Shown piece after piece: positions 8,950 through 20,788 of a DNA stretch of 64,000 nucleotides. The stretch spans positions 434,001 to 498,000 of the forward strand of contig MU385731.1 of assembly GCA_022497155.1 (NCBI GenBank), in the 5' to 3' direction. Every line of letters begins with the position of its first letter. The stretch's first letter is position 1. Made by a program: the position numbers and the translations under genes. The notes under the pieces were generated by a model. The model was not told the DNA's origin and did not search any database. It saw only the letters and a list, made by a program, of their open reading frames with translations. This DNA comes from Whalleya microplaca (taxonomy: Eukaryota > Ascomycota > Sordariomycetes > Xylariales > Xylariaceae).

Positions 8950-11304
8950 CTTGCTCTATGTATCTGTCGGGAGGTATGAAGTAGGTTGCCAAGAAAGACT
9001 CAGGCCAAGGGGGATTCAGGTGGTCAAGTAGTGTGGAAGCCCCAGAGGTGCAATGCTAAGATGATGGTATTGGTTTGGTAATGGGGAGAGGTGATGACGA
9101 CAAGTTGACAGGGGCGGAGGGCAAAATAAAGGAACAGCGAAGAGGTCAGTCTGGGGAAGAGTGAAAATGATGGCGTCCGAGTTATAAAGGTCAGTGAATA
9201 ATTCCCTTCTTGTGAGTTGGTACCTATCTCACTACCTACATGATGTACCTCTTAGTTTGTAAGTGCATATTCCCAATCATATACTTACTAATCCGGTTCT
9301 CGGGACCCCCATTCTCACGCTCTGCCCCTCTACAGGGTACAATAACCGGGTTCGAGACGTTGTATAGGTCGGCAGAGCTGCCACAGATGGTGCTGGGGGT
9401 ATTGCGCGATCTGCTTATTGAGATTGTATTACGGGCCGTGGCATCAAAGCCCGTTAGGAATTTTAGGACCTGATCACGACATCCGCGCTAGTATAGTCGC
9501 GGCGAGAAAATGGCAACATTGATTGGGCGAATAGTCCTGTCTTTGTGGTGCAAAGGCCGGGAAAGTCCCGGTACTTGTCGTCCCATTCGAATTATACGCA
9601 GGCCGCGGCGATGGCACCATTTCGTAGCTCGTACCTATACCGACTCGTTCATTCTAGCAGAATTCTATTTCTCTCTGCTTTCACATAGTAAACGTCATGG
9701 CTGGGACCGAAACTGGATCCACCTCGTTCAGCTTGATCCGCCCTATTGGTATAAGTCGAGATCTGATCGTCGGGGATGATGACAGCAAATTGCATATTGG
9801 CATACATCTTTCGATTCCACATAGCATGAACGGACGATGCAAAGCACTAACGAAACCGATAGGTAAATAGTACGCAGTATATATCGTATTTAAATTAGAG
9901 AAGCTGCCCCGACTTATAATTCCCACTGTTGCGTGCTTTCGATCCGGTGCCATTGGCGAGGTCATATGGATTAAAGTGTATTCGCAAGTCAAATCTTCAA
10001 GCACGCAACCATCGCACTTACACAGGTTTCACAGTCTAGACTCCAACGTTTTTTGACGTTTCACTATATCCATATGCCGCATCCGCGCTTCAATCTCATT
10101 AACCGGAATTCCCATTAATGAATCTTGACGGCTCATTAGGTAATGTCTCGTCTGCAATACCGTCTTGCATCGTTTCATCATGTGCCTCCTAGATTATTAG
10201 AATAACATGCAGTATCTATTCAGTGAGGTCGAATATGGGAAAAATGTGATTATTATAAATCCATGATGCTGCCTGTTTGAGATATCTGCATTACAGTCTT
10301 CGCAATAACGAACAGAACAAGATCTCTAGCAAGAGCTGAGACAGACAGACAATGACGGATTCTCAGCTTGGCGGCTCAAGCAACGGTGAGGCTGATGAGA
10401 CATAGCGGCGTAACAGATATCTCCAGTGAAATCAGCAACGTCTTCTAGTGCAGTGGTGCTCATCTAAGGGGTCAATGTCGCAATTTTTAGGTTCAATCAC
10501 GAAGTGTTGGCGGTTGTCGGCGCATGTGCGCATGGATGAGATTTTTCAAAGTTACACGGAACTGAGTCCGGTTGTCGGGATAAGGTTGCAATCGTTGGTC
10601 GACAAGGAACAAGAGGCTCCAGCGGTTCGTCGGCTCCGATAGCCGCACTTTGCAGATGATCTGCATCTCGGATTGACTCAAATTGCATCTAGGCCCGGTA
10701 CGTTAAAAACGACTGGAGGTTGGGGTGCAGATGGGCGACCCCATGTTTCTGACTTCATAGCAGGTACTTTGCGGTATGCCGGGTTCCTCTCTTCAGTATG
10801 TGCCTATGCATATATGCAGTACGCGGGGTATACTCATCGAACTTATAAATTTCTTATCAATCAATCTTGGCATATTGGCTGATATGAGCCGGGGAATTAT
10901 CGGCTGAAGCATCTTTTTTCCCCCTACTGTTTTTGGGACATGGTGAGGGCTTCCTTCACCTTATACCAATCTTAGTCACCTCGTTCCACCTTGTTCACCT
11001 TTTTCACCTTTTTCACCTTATATAATAGACGCCAATAATAGACCTACCGCGTAAACGAGATCCAGCTACCAGGAACGGTTTCATTCCACTTTAGGTAAGG
11101 CCGGCACAGCGAAAAAAGGACCCCGCGCATACTTCTGTGCAGAGACGAAGAGCCGCAGCATCTCTGATTTCTGCCCAAGCTTCCGCCTATAGAATTTCTT
11201 CAAACAATCCGGAACCTATCGGAAGCCTCGAGTTCTAGCTTGAGCACTTCTCTCTTACCCATAGAAGCATTCTCTCTAGCATTCTCCATTTGTTTCGAAT
11301 CGCC
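8950..11304. other. 2.35-kb divergent intergenic region
   Basis: Spacer between PAPS reductase (-) and phosphoserine phosphatase (+). The ORFs are short and have no recognisable motifs; no tRNA-like A/B boxes with proper spacing were found. Immediately upstream of the plus-strand gene, 10956-11022 holds repeated CACCTT elements followed by TATATAATAG, which looks like a core promoter. Confidence 0.4.
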
Positions 11305-12741
11305 ATGGCCGCCGCCGAGGACAGCCCCGCAAGGCAGACTTCAGGTCGCCCGCAGTTGAGTTCCTCGATGAGGACTAGTTCTTACCTCAAGGAGCACCAA
11401 CAATACCGTCCTCCCAAGAATTCCGACAATCACAACCACTTCGGCATAGATACCGTGGTTGAGGATCTGCAGGGCGCTAGGCTGTCCCCTCCCAAGTCCT
11501 TCAGCCCCTTCAATGGCGTGCCCTCCAAGGACGAGCCGCCTCGCATCGTCGAAGGCGTTAGTCACGACTTCACGCATCCGAACTGCGCTCCCCCGCCAGG
11601 CACCCGATCGAATCGGCTTATAGCCACTCTATTCTACAAGTCTACATCCTCGCGCGCCTCTTCCCAAGTCATCCCCTCTCCGAGGCTGGCTTCGTCCAAT
11701 TCAGACATCCCCGCGAACCTCGCTCCAACCACCAATATCGAATCTTTCCCGTTGGAACCTCCCTCAGGCGCGGACTGCGAGCCACTTGACCATCTCTATG
11801 GCTCGTATATCTCGCCGCTCTGCATCACCTCTTTTCTGCATCTCATGTCCACATTCCCCTCGCCGAAGGGCATTCACGAACCTACTTCGTCCCACCGCTG
11901 TCTCGACGACCCGGAACACCCTCTTGTGGTCGAGTTGACTCTGTCGCCAGCACCCTCTCCGGACTATTTGTCACTCGCGGATCTGCGCAAACACGAGTTC
12001 ATCTACCGCTTTGAGCAAGAATGGAACGTCGATGTAGCGTTGCAGCGTGATACCCTCTGGCGGCGCCATCCGCGGTTGGTCGTCTTCGATATGGATAGCA
12101 CGCTGATCACGCAGGAGGTCATTGATCTGTTGGCGGCCACAATCACGGACCCGCCGGGTCTGGCTGCCAAAGTAGCGGATATAACGCACAGGGCTATGTT
12201 GGGAGAGCTGGAATTCGACGCTGCCTTCCGGGGACGGGTTGCGCTGCTGAAGGGATTACCAGCCACCATCTTTGAGCAGTTGCGGTCGGTGCTAGACGTG
12301 ACCAAGGGCGTGCCCGAGCTGTTGAGGGCCCTGAGAAGATTGGGCGTCAAGACGGCCGTGCTATCGGGCGGCTTCCTGCCGCTGACGAGTTGGCTGGCCG
12401 GAGAACTGGGGATTGACTACGCATATGCGAATGAAGTCGTAATCGACGATTCCGGGCGTCTGACCGGCGAGGTGAAGGGGACTATCGTAGGCAGGGAGCG
12501 GAAGCAAGAACTGGTCTTAGAAATTGCCAAGAAGGAAGGGTTCTCGCTGGAGCAGGTCGTGGCCGTCGGCGACGGCGCCAACGATTTACTGATGATGAGC
12601 ACGGCGGGCCTGGGCGTCGCCTGGAATGCCAAGCCTAGAGTGCAGATGGAGGCGGGCGCGCGGCTCAACGGCGCGAGCCTGGTAGACTTGCTGTACCTGT
12701 TTGGATTCACGCGCGAAGAGGTAGATTTGCTGACGGCGTGA
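11305..12741 (+). CDS. Phosphoserine phosphatase (HAD family), 478 aa
   Basis: Catalyses the last step of serine synthesis, O-phosphoserine to serine. The HAD motifs are clear: motif I VVFDMDSTLI with Asp262 and Asp264, motif II VLSGGF, and motif III/IV VAVGDGANDLLMM. A substrate-cap region, HRAMLGELEFDAAFRGRVALL, lies between motifs I and II. The first 250 residues form a long extension, with a disordered start and then an ACT-like segment (LVVELTLSPAPSPDYLSLAD), as in other filamentous fungi; yeast Ser2 is much shorter. The start chosen is the ATG in the strong context GCCATGG at 11305; the in-frame codon at 11290 is TTG. Single exon. Cytosolic location is expected. Confidence 0.94.
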   Translation: MAAAEDSPARQTSGRPQLSSSMRTSSYLKEHQQYRPPKNSDNHNHFGIDTVVEDLQGARLSPPKSFSPFNGVPSKDEPPRIVEGVSHDFTHPNCAPPPGTRSNRLIATLFYKSTSSRASSQVIPSPRLASSNSDIPANLAPTTNIESFPLEPPSGADCEPLDHLYGSYISPLCITSFLHLMSTFPSPKGIHEPTSSHRCLDDPEHPLVVELTLSPAPSPDYLSLADLRKHEFIYRFEQEWNVDVALQRDTLWRRHPRLVVFDMDSTLITQEVIDLLAATITDPPGLAAKVADITHRAMLGELEFDAAFRGRVALLKGLPATIFEQLRSVLDVTKGVPELLRALRRLGVKTAVLSGGFLPLTSWLAGELGIDYAYANEVVIDDSGRLTGEVKGTIVGRERKQELVLEIAKKEGFSLEQVVAVGDGANDLLMMSTAGLGVAWNAKPRVQMEAGARLNGASLVDLLYLFGFTREEVDLLTA

Positions 12742-13247
12742 GTTCTGCGAGGTAGGTAACCATAGTACGGGTGACGGTGATATAATGCTGCTGCTTTCGT
12801 AAGGATGTAGCTTTGGGGGTTGTCTTGATACCAAGTAGACTACCTAGAACCAGCAGAATGAGTTGATGGATTAATAACGTTGATCATGACCTTTTTTATT
12901 ATTGGAACGTAATGCAAATATAACCATCTCATAAACCTCACGACATTTTTATGCTCATTGCGCCGAAATCATTAGCACATTGGACGATTAGGACGATTTG
13001 ATTATAATTTGAGTCTTTTTATATATCGTTTCCTGGTGCTCTCAGGTGAAATGAGGCTTCTAAATAAATAAATAAATAAATAAAAAGAACTGACCAAAGG
13101 GTAGGCTCAAGAGAACACACACATCCATATATGATGGCTCAATGCTCGATTTAAGCTATATACAGTCAGACGTAAATGCTGCCTCCTCTACGGTTTGGTA
13201 TGACATAAGGAAACGAGACCCGATTGCGTTCGCCGACAGAGTAATAT
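12742..13247. other. Convergent 3' region with (TAAA)n
   Basis: The 3' flanks of two convergent genes. A perfect TAAA microsatellite of about six units lies at 13061-13084. No ORF of interest. Confidence 0.45.
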
Positions 13248-14035
13248 CTAGTAGCCATCCTTGCCCCATTTGTTGTACTTTTCGTGAAGACGCTGTGTAC
13301 CGAAGTTAGTAAGAGTGCCACTCATAATTCCGAATATGTAGGGACGCCGGATATGGAGTACTGCTCCGCTCCGGGTCGTCGGAACTTCCGGGGCGGTTTT
13401 GGGACAGAGCGGGTGGGCTGCGGGGGGTTCTCCTGCATAGCATACCTTGGGCAGGTTGACATCGGGGATGACGACAACGTTGACGGCGCTGGGGGCGTCC
13501 TTGGGCGCGGCGCTGGGGTCGCCGCCGGGGTGGTATCGGTACTTGCCCTCGGTCGCGCCGGTCTCCCACGGCATGCCGGACGAGGCCATGCCGACCTGGG
13601 ATTCGGACGTTGATGCGGTGGGCGATCGGCCTGTATCATCGTTGTTATTATCATGAGCCAGTATATCGTGGAGTGGTCTTCCTCTTCCTCTATCTGGGAC
13701 ACCGCGACGGAGATGCGGGACGGTGTTCGAGATTTCGGGGAGGGGAATTCCCGAAAGGGCGCATACCGAGGTAGAGACCAGCACCGCCCAAAGCTAGAAC
13801 CATCACACCTCCCAAGATCTAGAGAAGACGGGCCAAGTCAGTATCCAACCATATAGAAGCGAGCGACACCGTCTGCTTATCGGAGACACAGGATATGACG
13901 CACGAATAACTCGGGGTTGCGCTTTGTGTCCTCCTTCAGGGTCGGGTCAGTAGCGAGGCGGCGGGCGGAGGTGGAAAAGGCTCTTCCGGAGAGTCTTCCG
14001 GAGAGGGCGGCTCGGCGGGCGATGATAGAGGCCAT
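13248..14035 (-). CDS. Small mitochondrial single-pass membrane protein, 137 aa
   Basis: Four exons, 14035..13904, 13818..13767, 13630..13446 and 13292..13248, keep the frame. The N-terminus MASIIARRAALSGRLSGRAF followed by STSARRLA is a classical mitochondrial presequence (Arg-rich, no acids, ending near an FSTSARR cleavage region). Exon 2 encodes one hydrophobic, Gly-rich segment, ILGGVMVLALGGAGLYLG (about 45-62), a likely inner-membrane helix. The soluble part is Pro/Ser/Ala-rich with MPWETGATEGKYRYHP and ends in RLHEKYNKWGKDGY. The layout and the C-terminal LHEKYNKWGKD resemble an uncharacterised protein widespread in filamentous ascomycetes. I do not know its function; a role in inner-membrane assembly is possible but unproven. 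Confidence 0.82.
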
Positions 14036-15087
14036 GATTATGAGGTGTTGTGTGGTTGTCGGATGTTGCAGGTGGTGTTTGAGAGGATGCCGGTGTATGG
14101 TGTGTGTTTGGGTTTGTGGGTTATTAGACTCCAAGAGCTTCTAGGTCGTACGATGCAGCAGCTAACCTAAGGTTGACGTCCTAAGTTGCCAACATTGGCC
14201 AATCACAGTGAGGCTTCTTGTCATAGTCATCGACGCCTGAACTTTCAGGCAGGAATATCAGTACTTGATTTAGACTTCGCGATTGGAGAGTCCTCCGCAA
14301 AAGGACATCCACTTATGACGGAATACATCCGTACACTAGAGGTACCTACCTAGGTATGCGTATGTAGATGGAATAGATACGTACTGAATGAGTGAAATGC
14401 ATTGACCACATGCACATGCAAAACGGTCGGTCACCGCCGGCGGATTTTGTTTACAACGCACCAACATTGGAGTTTGATTGCGTCAATCATACTGAACCAC
14501 ATCTTGACTGCCCTCCAAAGTGCGCTCCTACATACATAATAAACTCAATTAGGTATAACAGTACATATCTCATACCTTGTTCGCGTATACATAGTAGACA
14601 TTAGATAAGAAGCACTTGTTGTCAACTGCAAAACTCGATTCGACGAGTCTGCCTTACTCTTCCTGCTGATGTTATCATCGTACACATATAGTGAAGCAGA
14701 AACAATGCTGCTTAAAATAAAATGAAATAAAAATATAATCTATTTATTTATTGAGCTGACATTGCCGTGAATAGGTAGCGAGTATAGGTAGGATGAAATA
14801 GTACTACATACCTCATTTTCACTATTGACCAGGTGGGCAGAGACCGGCACAGACTGGCAGGTTACACAGTAGGTACTTGGCAGGTAAGGTTAATGATTGC
14901 CGGGGGCCGGGCACCAGCGGTATGGCTCGCATAAGATAACGGCAGGCCACTGGCTGGCTGGGTAGAGTTATGTGGAATTCATATGGATTCATATGGATTT
15001 ATGTGGACTTATGGTGGATTTATGCAGGAGAAAAACAAAATTGATGAATCAGGTCACGTCCCCTTTAAGGTACGACGGATGTACCTA

Positions 15088-15150
15088 CATACATGTATGT
15101 ACATATGTATGTACATATGTATGTACATATGTATGTACATACATACATAC
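15088..15150. repeat. Alternating TATGTACA tandem repeat
   Basis: About five copies of a 12-base unit of the type CATATGTATGTA, flanked by CATA repeats. It is self-complementary, so the tract could fold into a hairpin or cruciform. Confidence 0.9.
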
Positions 15151-15626
15151 CTACACCACGGGCAACCTGCATCATCTCATCTGGCGCGCCCCCCCAAAAA
15201 CCCGGCCAGGGCATCCTGCCAGACCAGCGCGAAACTCATCACAACTCATCAAACTCGTCAAAAACGCCAACGACACGACACTTTTTTTTCTTTTTCTCAC
15301 CCACCATCCTTTTTCGCAACCCTAATATTTTCTACATACGTAAGATCCGATCCCTACCACCAACCTCACACAATCAACCTGCTGGGCAGAATACCTAGAT
15401 TAATCCGTAATCTCAACACTCACTCTCTTGTCTCAATTTTATCACAAAACCCAAAACCAGCCAAGCCAACACACGAGACGAACGAGCGAACGAACGACGA
15501 AGTACGACCCACTCACCAACCGACCAACCGACCTACCAACATACCTGGGCAATCAACCAACCCCGTTTGGCACGTCATCTGAACTGAGTCGTTGATCCGA
15601 TCGATTCGAAACCCTCACTCACACGC

Positions 15627-15657
15627 TCACTCACTCACTCACTCACTCACTCACTCA
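15627..15657. repeat. (CTCA)n microsatellite
   Basis: About seven and a half perfect CTCA tetranucleotide units in the upstream region of the DHHC gene, probably in its leader or promoter. Confidence 0.9.
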
Positions 15658-15783
15658 TCCCTACTAGAGGGTATCATCTTATAACTACAATCATCTCTAA
15701 GCCAGCGTCCAATCACCACCAGGCGTTTTCGCTATATTTCCCGACGGTAACACGACGCAAGACACGCCCTTCACACGGTTTCC

Positions 15784-15830
15784 TTCGACCTTCGCCCTTC
15801 GCCCTTCGCCCTTCGCCCTTCGCCCTTCGA
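15784..15830. repeat. Heptamer repeat TTCGCCC
   Basis: One TTCGACC unit, five perfect TTCGCCC units and a partial TTCGA, 84-130 bases upstream of the DHHC start codon and therefore probably transcribed as 5' leader. Confidence 0.9.
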
Positions 15831-15913
15831 TCTCGGAACAAAACTGTACCTGTAGGACGTGAGCGAGCGCATGGAAATTGTATATCGGGCCCTCCATAAC
15901 GCAAGCCTTCGTC

Positions 15914-17899
15914 ATGGCGTCCAATTCGCCAGTCGAAGATGACAACGACAACTTTCCCTCGCCCAAGTTCCAAGCCGGTCCCCCGAGTATCATCTCATCG
16001 CGCATGACCGATATTGCATCCGAAGATGGCGACGACACTACCCAGGACCAGGCCAGAACCATCACCAGTAAGAGGAGAAGTGCCCGCCAAACCGAGTCCC
16101 GTCCCGGCACCGCCAGGACCGCCATGTCCTCGTCCCGCGGGGGCTGGCCCCAAGGCACGCCGCTCAGGATAGGCTTGCAACGGGGGAGCATCAGTGGCAG
16201 CGTCTCGAGCGCCCGCCCCGGAAGCTCTACGAGCCGGAGCCATGTCCCTCTGACTTCACATGCCTTCTTCCATCCCATGAGCTCTCAGAAGCTGCAAGCG
16301 CAACGCGGTGCACCGCGGCCCCCCACAGCCCAGCACCGCTCAAGCGTCGAAGAATTTCCCGATGACGATCAGTCTCACGTGGCACCACAGGGTGCTACTA
16401 CATCCAGACCGGTAGCTCGTGTCGTCCACAGCGTAACCGATGACGGCGACGTGCGGCCGCCTCCTTCTAGGGGTACTGAGGTGACCGAGCCGTACGACCG
16501 CATCACCGCCACCACCAGTCCTACCCACGGCCACTATCCTGCCGGCAGTCTTACGGAAAGCGTGCGTCCCCTGCAGCGCAAGAAGCCCGAGGGGAGAGCT
16601 CTCACCCTGGACGTCGACCAAAGTATGTCTTACAGAAACGGTGCGAATCTGCCGAGCCCTATGAAGTCACCGCGGTCCTTCAGATCTAATCTTTTCCTAC
16701 CAGGGAAGGGGGAGGCTACGTCCACTCCGACTAATCGCGATATGCACGGCGCCGAGAAGCTCTCTTCTGGCGCGCCGTCTCCTCAGCTTACCCCGTCTGT
16801 CCCCGATACGCACCCTCCCAAGCTCAGGGTGAAAGACAAGGCGCCAGGGCACGGCCGCAACTGGGAATACTTCGAGGGCAATACTGTATTCTTCATAGGG
16901 GGTCGTCTACAGAACACCCGGCATCGGCCTATCAATATTGCGACTGGGTTCTTCGTAGTCCTGCCCGCCATCCTCTTCTTCGCGTGTTGCGCCCCTTACC
17001 TGTGGCAGAATGTGTCACCCGCCGTTCCCTTGTTATTCGCCTATCTATTCTTTATTTGCATTTCGTCCTTCCTTCATGCGTCCGGCTCAGATCCAGGGGT
17101 GAGTGAAATACTGAAACTGCTCTCAAGGTCTCGTTGCGCTGACATGGAATTTTAGATCTTACCACGCAATCTCCACCAGTTTCCGCCGGCGGATGAGAAC
17201 GAGGACCCTCTGCGATTGGCGCCTCCAACTAATGATTGGACGTTGATCAAGTCGGCCGAGTCGAGTACTGCCGCCATGGAAGTGCCTACAAAGTACTGCA
17301 AGACTTGCAGCCTCTGGCGACCACCCCGGGCTCATCATTGCCGTTTATGCGACAACTGTGTTGAAACTCAAGATCATCACTGTGTCTGGCTGAACAATTG
17401 CGTTGGGAGACGTAACTACCGGTATTTCTTTACTTTTGTGACCTCGGCTACCTTCCTTGGTCTTTACTTAATTTTTGCCTCGCTGGGCCAGCTCCTTGTG
17501 TACTCGCATCGTGAAAATGTGTCCTTTGGTGCGGCAATTGACCATTTCCGGGTTACTTTTGCCATGGTAATCTATGGAATCATTGGGTTCATGTACCCTG
17601 CTGCTCTCATGGGATACCACCTGTTTCTCATGGCCAGGGGCGAGACTACTAGAGAGTTCCTGAACTCTCAAAAGTTCTTGAAAAAGGATCGGTACCGAGC
17701 CTTTACCCAAGGCAGCATATGGAAGAACTGGGCCGTTGTCTTGTGTCGCCCTCGACCGCCAACGTACTATCGATTTAAGAGTCGGTTTCAAGAGGGCGAT
17801 CAGCGGTTTGGGGAGCGTCGAAATCAACACAAGAGCAGGTCCCCTCGAGATGGACAGGACGTGGAAATGCAAAACGTGCGAACGCCTACTGCTGATTAA
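15914..17899 (+). CDS. Palmitoyltransferase, Erf2 family (DHHC), 642 aa
   Basis: Two exons, 15914..17098 and 17156..17899, phase 0. The N-terminal 315 residues are disordered, Ser/Pro/Arg-rich. Next comes YFEGNTVFFIGGRLQNTRHR, the sequence that precedes the first membrane helices of Erf2 proteins, then two helices (about 340-362 and 370-390) and SDPGILPRNLH. The zinc-binding DHHC-CRD follows: CKTC at 443, HHCRLC at 455-460, then DHHC at 468-471 and WLNNCVGRRNYRYF, with C471 the acyl-accepting residue. Two further helices and a charged tail complete the four-helix topology. With a small partner (Erf4), this enzyme S-acylates Ras-type proteins at the ER or Golgi. An in-frame ATG 36 bases upstream exists; I prefer 15914 (GTCATGG). 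The substrate is not visible in the sequence. Confidence 0.93.
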
Positions 17900-18412
17900 A
17901 TTTCAGCTGCTTCGGGCAACCTCATAAAAGTTCGCGACGTGTACCAACATTTGGCCCTTCGTCTTGTTTCTTGCACCCGACGGTGGACCTGCAGGTTTCA
18001 AATGTGTCACTGGATACATCCTGCATTCTAACGTCTTCTTACATGTATACCCCAGCCTTCCATTATTATGTACAACTACTTTTACCAAGACGGGGGTTCG
18101 CGTTCAAGCGCGGAGCTTAGGAATCTAGCGACCTGATTTCCCGACTACCAATTATACCAATTATCATGAAGTGAGATGGATTAGAAAGCTGTGGAAGGCT
18201 ATTCAGCTAATGTCGTTGGCAGACGGTTTCCAACTAGTGACAATGTCAGAGGATGTGGTGACCGCCCCAACAAGGAATGTACTACTAGGTCTTAATACCC
18301 CAATTATCAACGAGTGCATATTTGCTCATGACCCTATCAAGACTATATACAGAGAAACGAACCCCTTTGTGACTAGCTAAGACCATGTGACCTGGATTGC
18401 TCTGCCGCGGAT

Positions 18413-18495
18413 CCGGGGCTTGTCAGGCGAGCTGAATATCAACCCCGGAGTACATTACCCCGAGCTCCCAGGGCGGTAGAAACCCCTGACCCCAC
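18413..18495. promoter_or_regulatory. Cluster of CreA-type SYGGRG motifs
   Basis: Four matches to the fungal CreA consensus SYGGRG occur within 83 bases: CCGGGG at 18413, CCCCGG (reverse) at 18443 overlapping CCGGAG at 18445, and CCCCAC (reverse GTGGGG) at 18490. They lie 345-425 bases upstream of a pectin-degrading enzyme gene, a class usually under carbon catabolite repression. Six-base motifs also occur by chance; function is inferred. Confidence 0.45.
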
Positions 18496-18709
18496 AGCCC
18501 CCCATTCAGCCTCTCCCCGAGATGAATGTCATTTTACTTCACACGACATGATTCGCCGACACACTGTTTTCTCGCGGGGAAGCTTGTTCGATGTTGGAGA
18601 TATCCAACTTTTGTTTACAGATCTGAATTGGATTACCGTTGATGTCACTTCGGAAATGGAGTCTGGGGCCCGGACCCTCTCTCTGGGCCCTGGCCGTTCT
18701 GGCCATCTC

Positions 18710-18718
18710 TATATATAG
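18710..18718 (+). promoter_or_regulatory. TATA box candidate
   Basis: TATATATAG, 121-129 bases before the lyase start codon, a typical distance for an inducible fungal gene. Confidence 0.5.
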
Positions 18719-18838
18719 TAAAGTAGTTGACGAATCTGCGGTATATCTTGGCCAAGAAGATGTCCGTCGTTGACATCGAACTTTGCTATTGTACTAGCTT
18801 TGGACTTGAGCCCCGAGAGACGGCCGACTCAGCTAGAA

Positions 18839-20788
18839 ATGAAAGGGTTCTTTGCATCATTGGCAGCTCTGCTGCTCACCTCAGTCGAGGCTCTTCCTTC
18901 AAGGTCTGCTACAGAACCATTCTTGACCCAGGCCGACAACGAGACATGGGTCATCGGTAATGAGATCTGGAACGTGACGCAGGGCCGCCAGTACGGCGTG
19001 AAGCTGTTCTACAAAGACCACGACTGCGTTGGCGATGCTGTAGGGCACTATGTCAGCTATAGTGAGTCCACACTGCATATATATATATATATGCCTACGT
19101 ACATCTACAGTCCGTACTAACGGTATATATCTAGACGGCGCCCAAAGCGACCTCAACTGGACCTCAGCCTCCATCGTCAACTCGGGCTCACACTCAGGCT
19201 CGCAGTACATCGACGTAGCGTTCACCGCGCCCGAGGGCGAGATGCACTGGGTGATCTTCTCCGGGCTCGCGGGCGCGTACCAGTACTTCGTGAACCGGGC
19301 GCTTCCCACCCTAGGCGAGTTCCGCACGCTGTGGCGGCTCGACAACGCGACGTTTCCCTACGGGAAGACGGACCTCCGCGACGAGGCGCTGCCGCCGCTG
19401 AGCGAGTACGTGCCGCAGAACAAGGTCCAGGACGAGACGTGGTCGGTGGCGGCCGGCGAGGGCGGCGATGCACAGGGGTACATCACCAAGTACGACTTCG
19501 CGAGCTGGGTCCGCAAGCAGACGTACTATGGCGTCTATGGGGATGGCTTTGGGAGCTGGTATATCAATCCGGGGAAGGACTACTATAATGGGAATCACTT
19601 GAAGCAGGAGCTGATGGTATGTTTCGGTGCTGGGACAGGGTTTGAAATTTTGAAGCTGTTACTGATGCGAACAGGTCCATCGCGAGTCCGGCACGGGAGA
19701 TGTCGTCCAGCTCAATATGATCCATGGCACGCACTTCCAGGTATCGGCTGTTGAGTACGTATTTGAGACAACTCCACACATTTGATATAGCTCTTGACCC
19801 GAGACACCGGAGACACAATAACTAATTATGTAATAGCGTTTTCCCGGACGGCAAGATATGGGGACCATGGCTTTGGTATCTGAACGACGGGTCTAAGGAC
19901 GACGCAGAACAGAGGGCAACACAAGAGTTCGCAGGGTGGCCGTACGCCTGGTTCGAAGACGAGGCCTACCACGCCCGCGGCACCGTCAAGGGCAAGCTGG
20001 TCCTCTCCGACGGCCGACCCGCGGCCAACGCCGCCGTCTTCCTCGGCGATAACGCCCCAAATAAAACAGCCCTGGACATGGGTTCCGACTACTACTACAC
20101 GGCCTACGCGGACGAAGACGGCGTTTTCGAGTTCCAGACCGTGCGCGCCGCCACCTACGGCCTCCAGGCCTGGTCCAACGGCAGCTCCATCGCCGACGTG
20201 ACGACCAGCTTCCTCCAGAACGACATCGCGGTCTCGAAGGGCGAGACGACGGATCTCGGAACTCTGGAATGGCAGGTCTCGCCAAAGACGAAGGTCTTCC
20301 AGGTCGGCGACTTCGACCGCACGAGCTACGGCTTCCTCCACGGCGGCGCGCCGCACCAGCACGCCCTCGTCGCGCAATGTCCCGCGGACCTCGTGTACAC
20401 CGTCGGCACGTCGCAGACCGCGGACTGGTGCTTCGGGCAGACGCACCGGGGGAACTGGACGATCGCGTTTGACGTTGACGAGGCGAAGCACCAGGGCGAC
20501 GAGGACAAGGCCACGCTGATCGTGTCGCTGGCGGGCTACTCGCAGGGCGCCAGCTCGACGATCTGGGCCAACGGCGTCAAGATCGGCAACCTGACGGGCG
20601 GCTCCGCGGAGCTGCTCAACGACCCCGGTTTGTACCGGTCCGCGACGACGGTGGGCGAGTGGCGGTACTTCGAGTTCGAGTTTGCTGCCGCGGTGTTGAG
20701 GCAGGGCGCGAACGAGGTCACGTTCCAGCTCACGCAGAATACGACGTGGCGGGGGTTCATGTGGGATAGTATCGCGTTGGAGTGGTGA
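18839..20788 (+). CDS. Secreted rhamnogalacturonan lyase, polysaccharide lyase family 4, 578 aa
   Basis: Four exons, 18839..19061, 19135..19616, 19675..19754 and 19837..20788, join in frame. The N-terminus MKGFFASLAALLLTSVEALP is a signal peptide. The mature protein shows the PL4 catalytic region (EIWNVTQGRQYGVKLFY, EMHWVIFSGLAGAYQYFVNR, LGEFRTLWRLD). A fibronectin-like domain begins RGTVKGKLVLSDGRPAANA (about 380-450), followed by a carbohydrate-binding-like domain from FQVGDFDRTSYGF to the end (WRGFMWDSIALEW). The enzyme cleaves the rhamnose-galacturonate backbone of pectin by beta-elimination outside the cell. Three domains and about 580 residues fit the family, nearer RglB-type than the shorter type. 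Several N-x-T/S sites are present. Upstream in-frame ATG 18770 would hide the signal peptide, so I reject it. The exons are strikingly GC-rich compared with the flanks. Confidence 0.93.

Larger units (their letters stand above)
14036..15913. other. Divergent intergenic region with microsatellites
   Basis: A 1.9-kb spacer between the mitochondrial-protein gene (-) and the DHHC gene (+). It holds three simple-repeat tracts listed separately and a C-rich, TTTCTTTTTCTC-type promoter tract near 15280-15310. No gene was recognised; the 199-aa ORF across it is made of repeats. Confidence 0.4.
17900..18838. other. Intergenic and PL4 lyase promoter region
   Basis: The first 250 bases are the 3' flank of the DHHC gene. 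The remainder is the upstream region of the lyase, with clustered CreA-type motifs and a TATA element listed separately. No gene is seen. Confidence 0.45.

Noticed and set aside
9330..9420. Possible tRNA B-box (GGGTTCGAGACG)
   Set aside because: No matching A-box or cloverleaf stems at the proper spacing, and the B-box lacks the final CC.
14983..15582. 199-aa ORF upstream of the DHHC gene
   Set aside because: Built from the TATGTACA tract and T/P/N-rich promoter sequence; composition typical of non-coding repeats.
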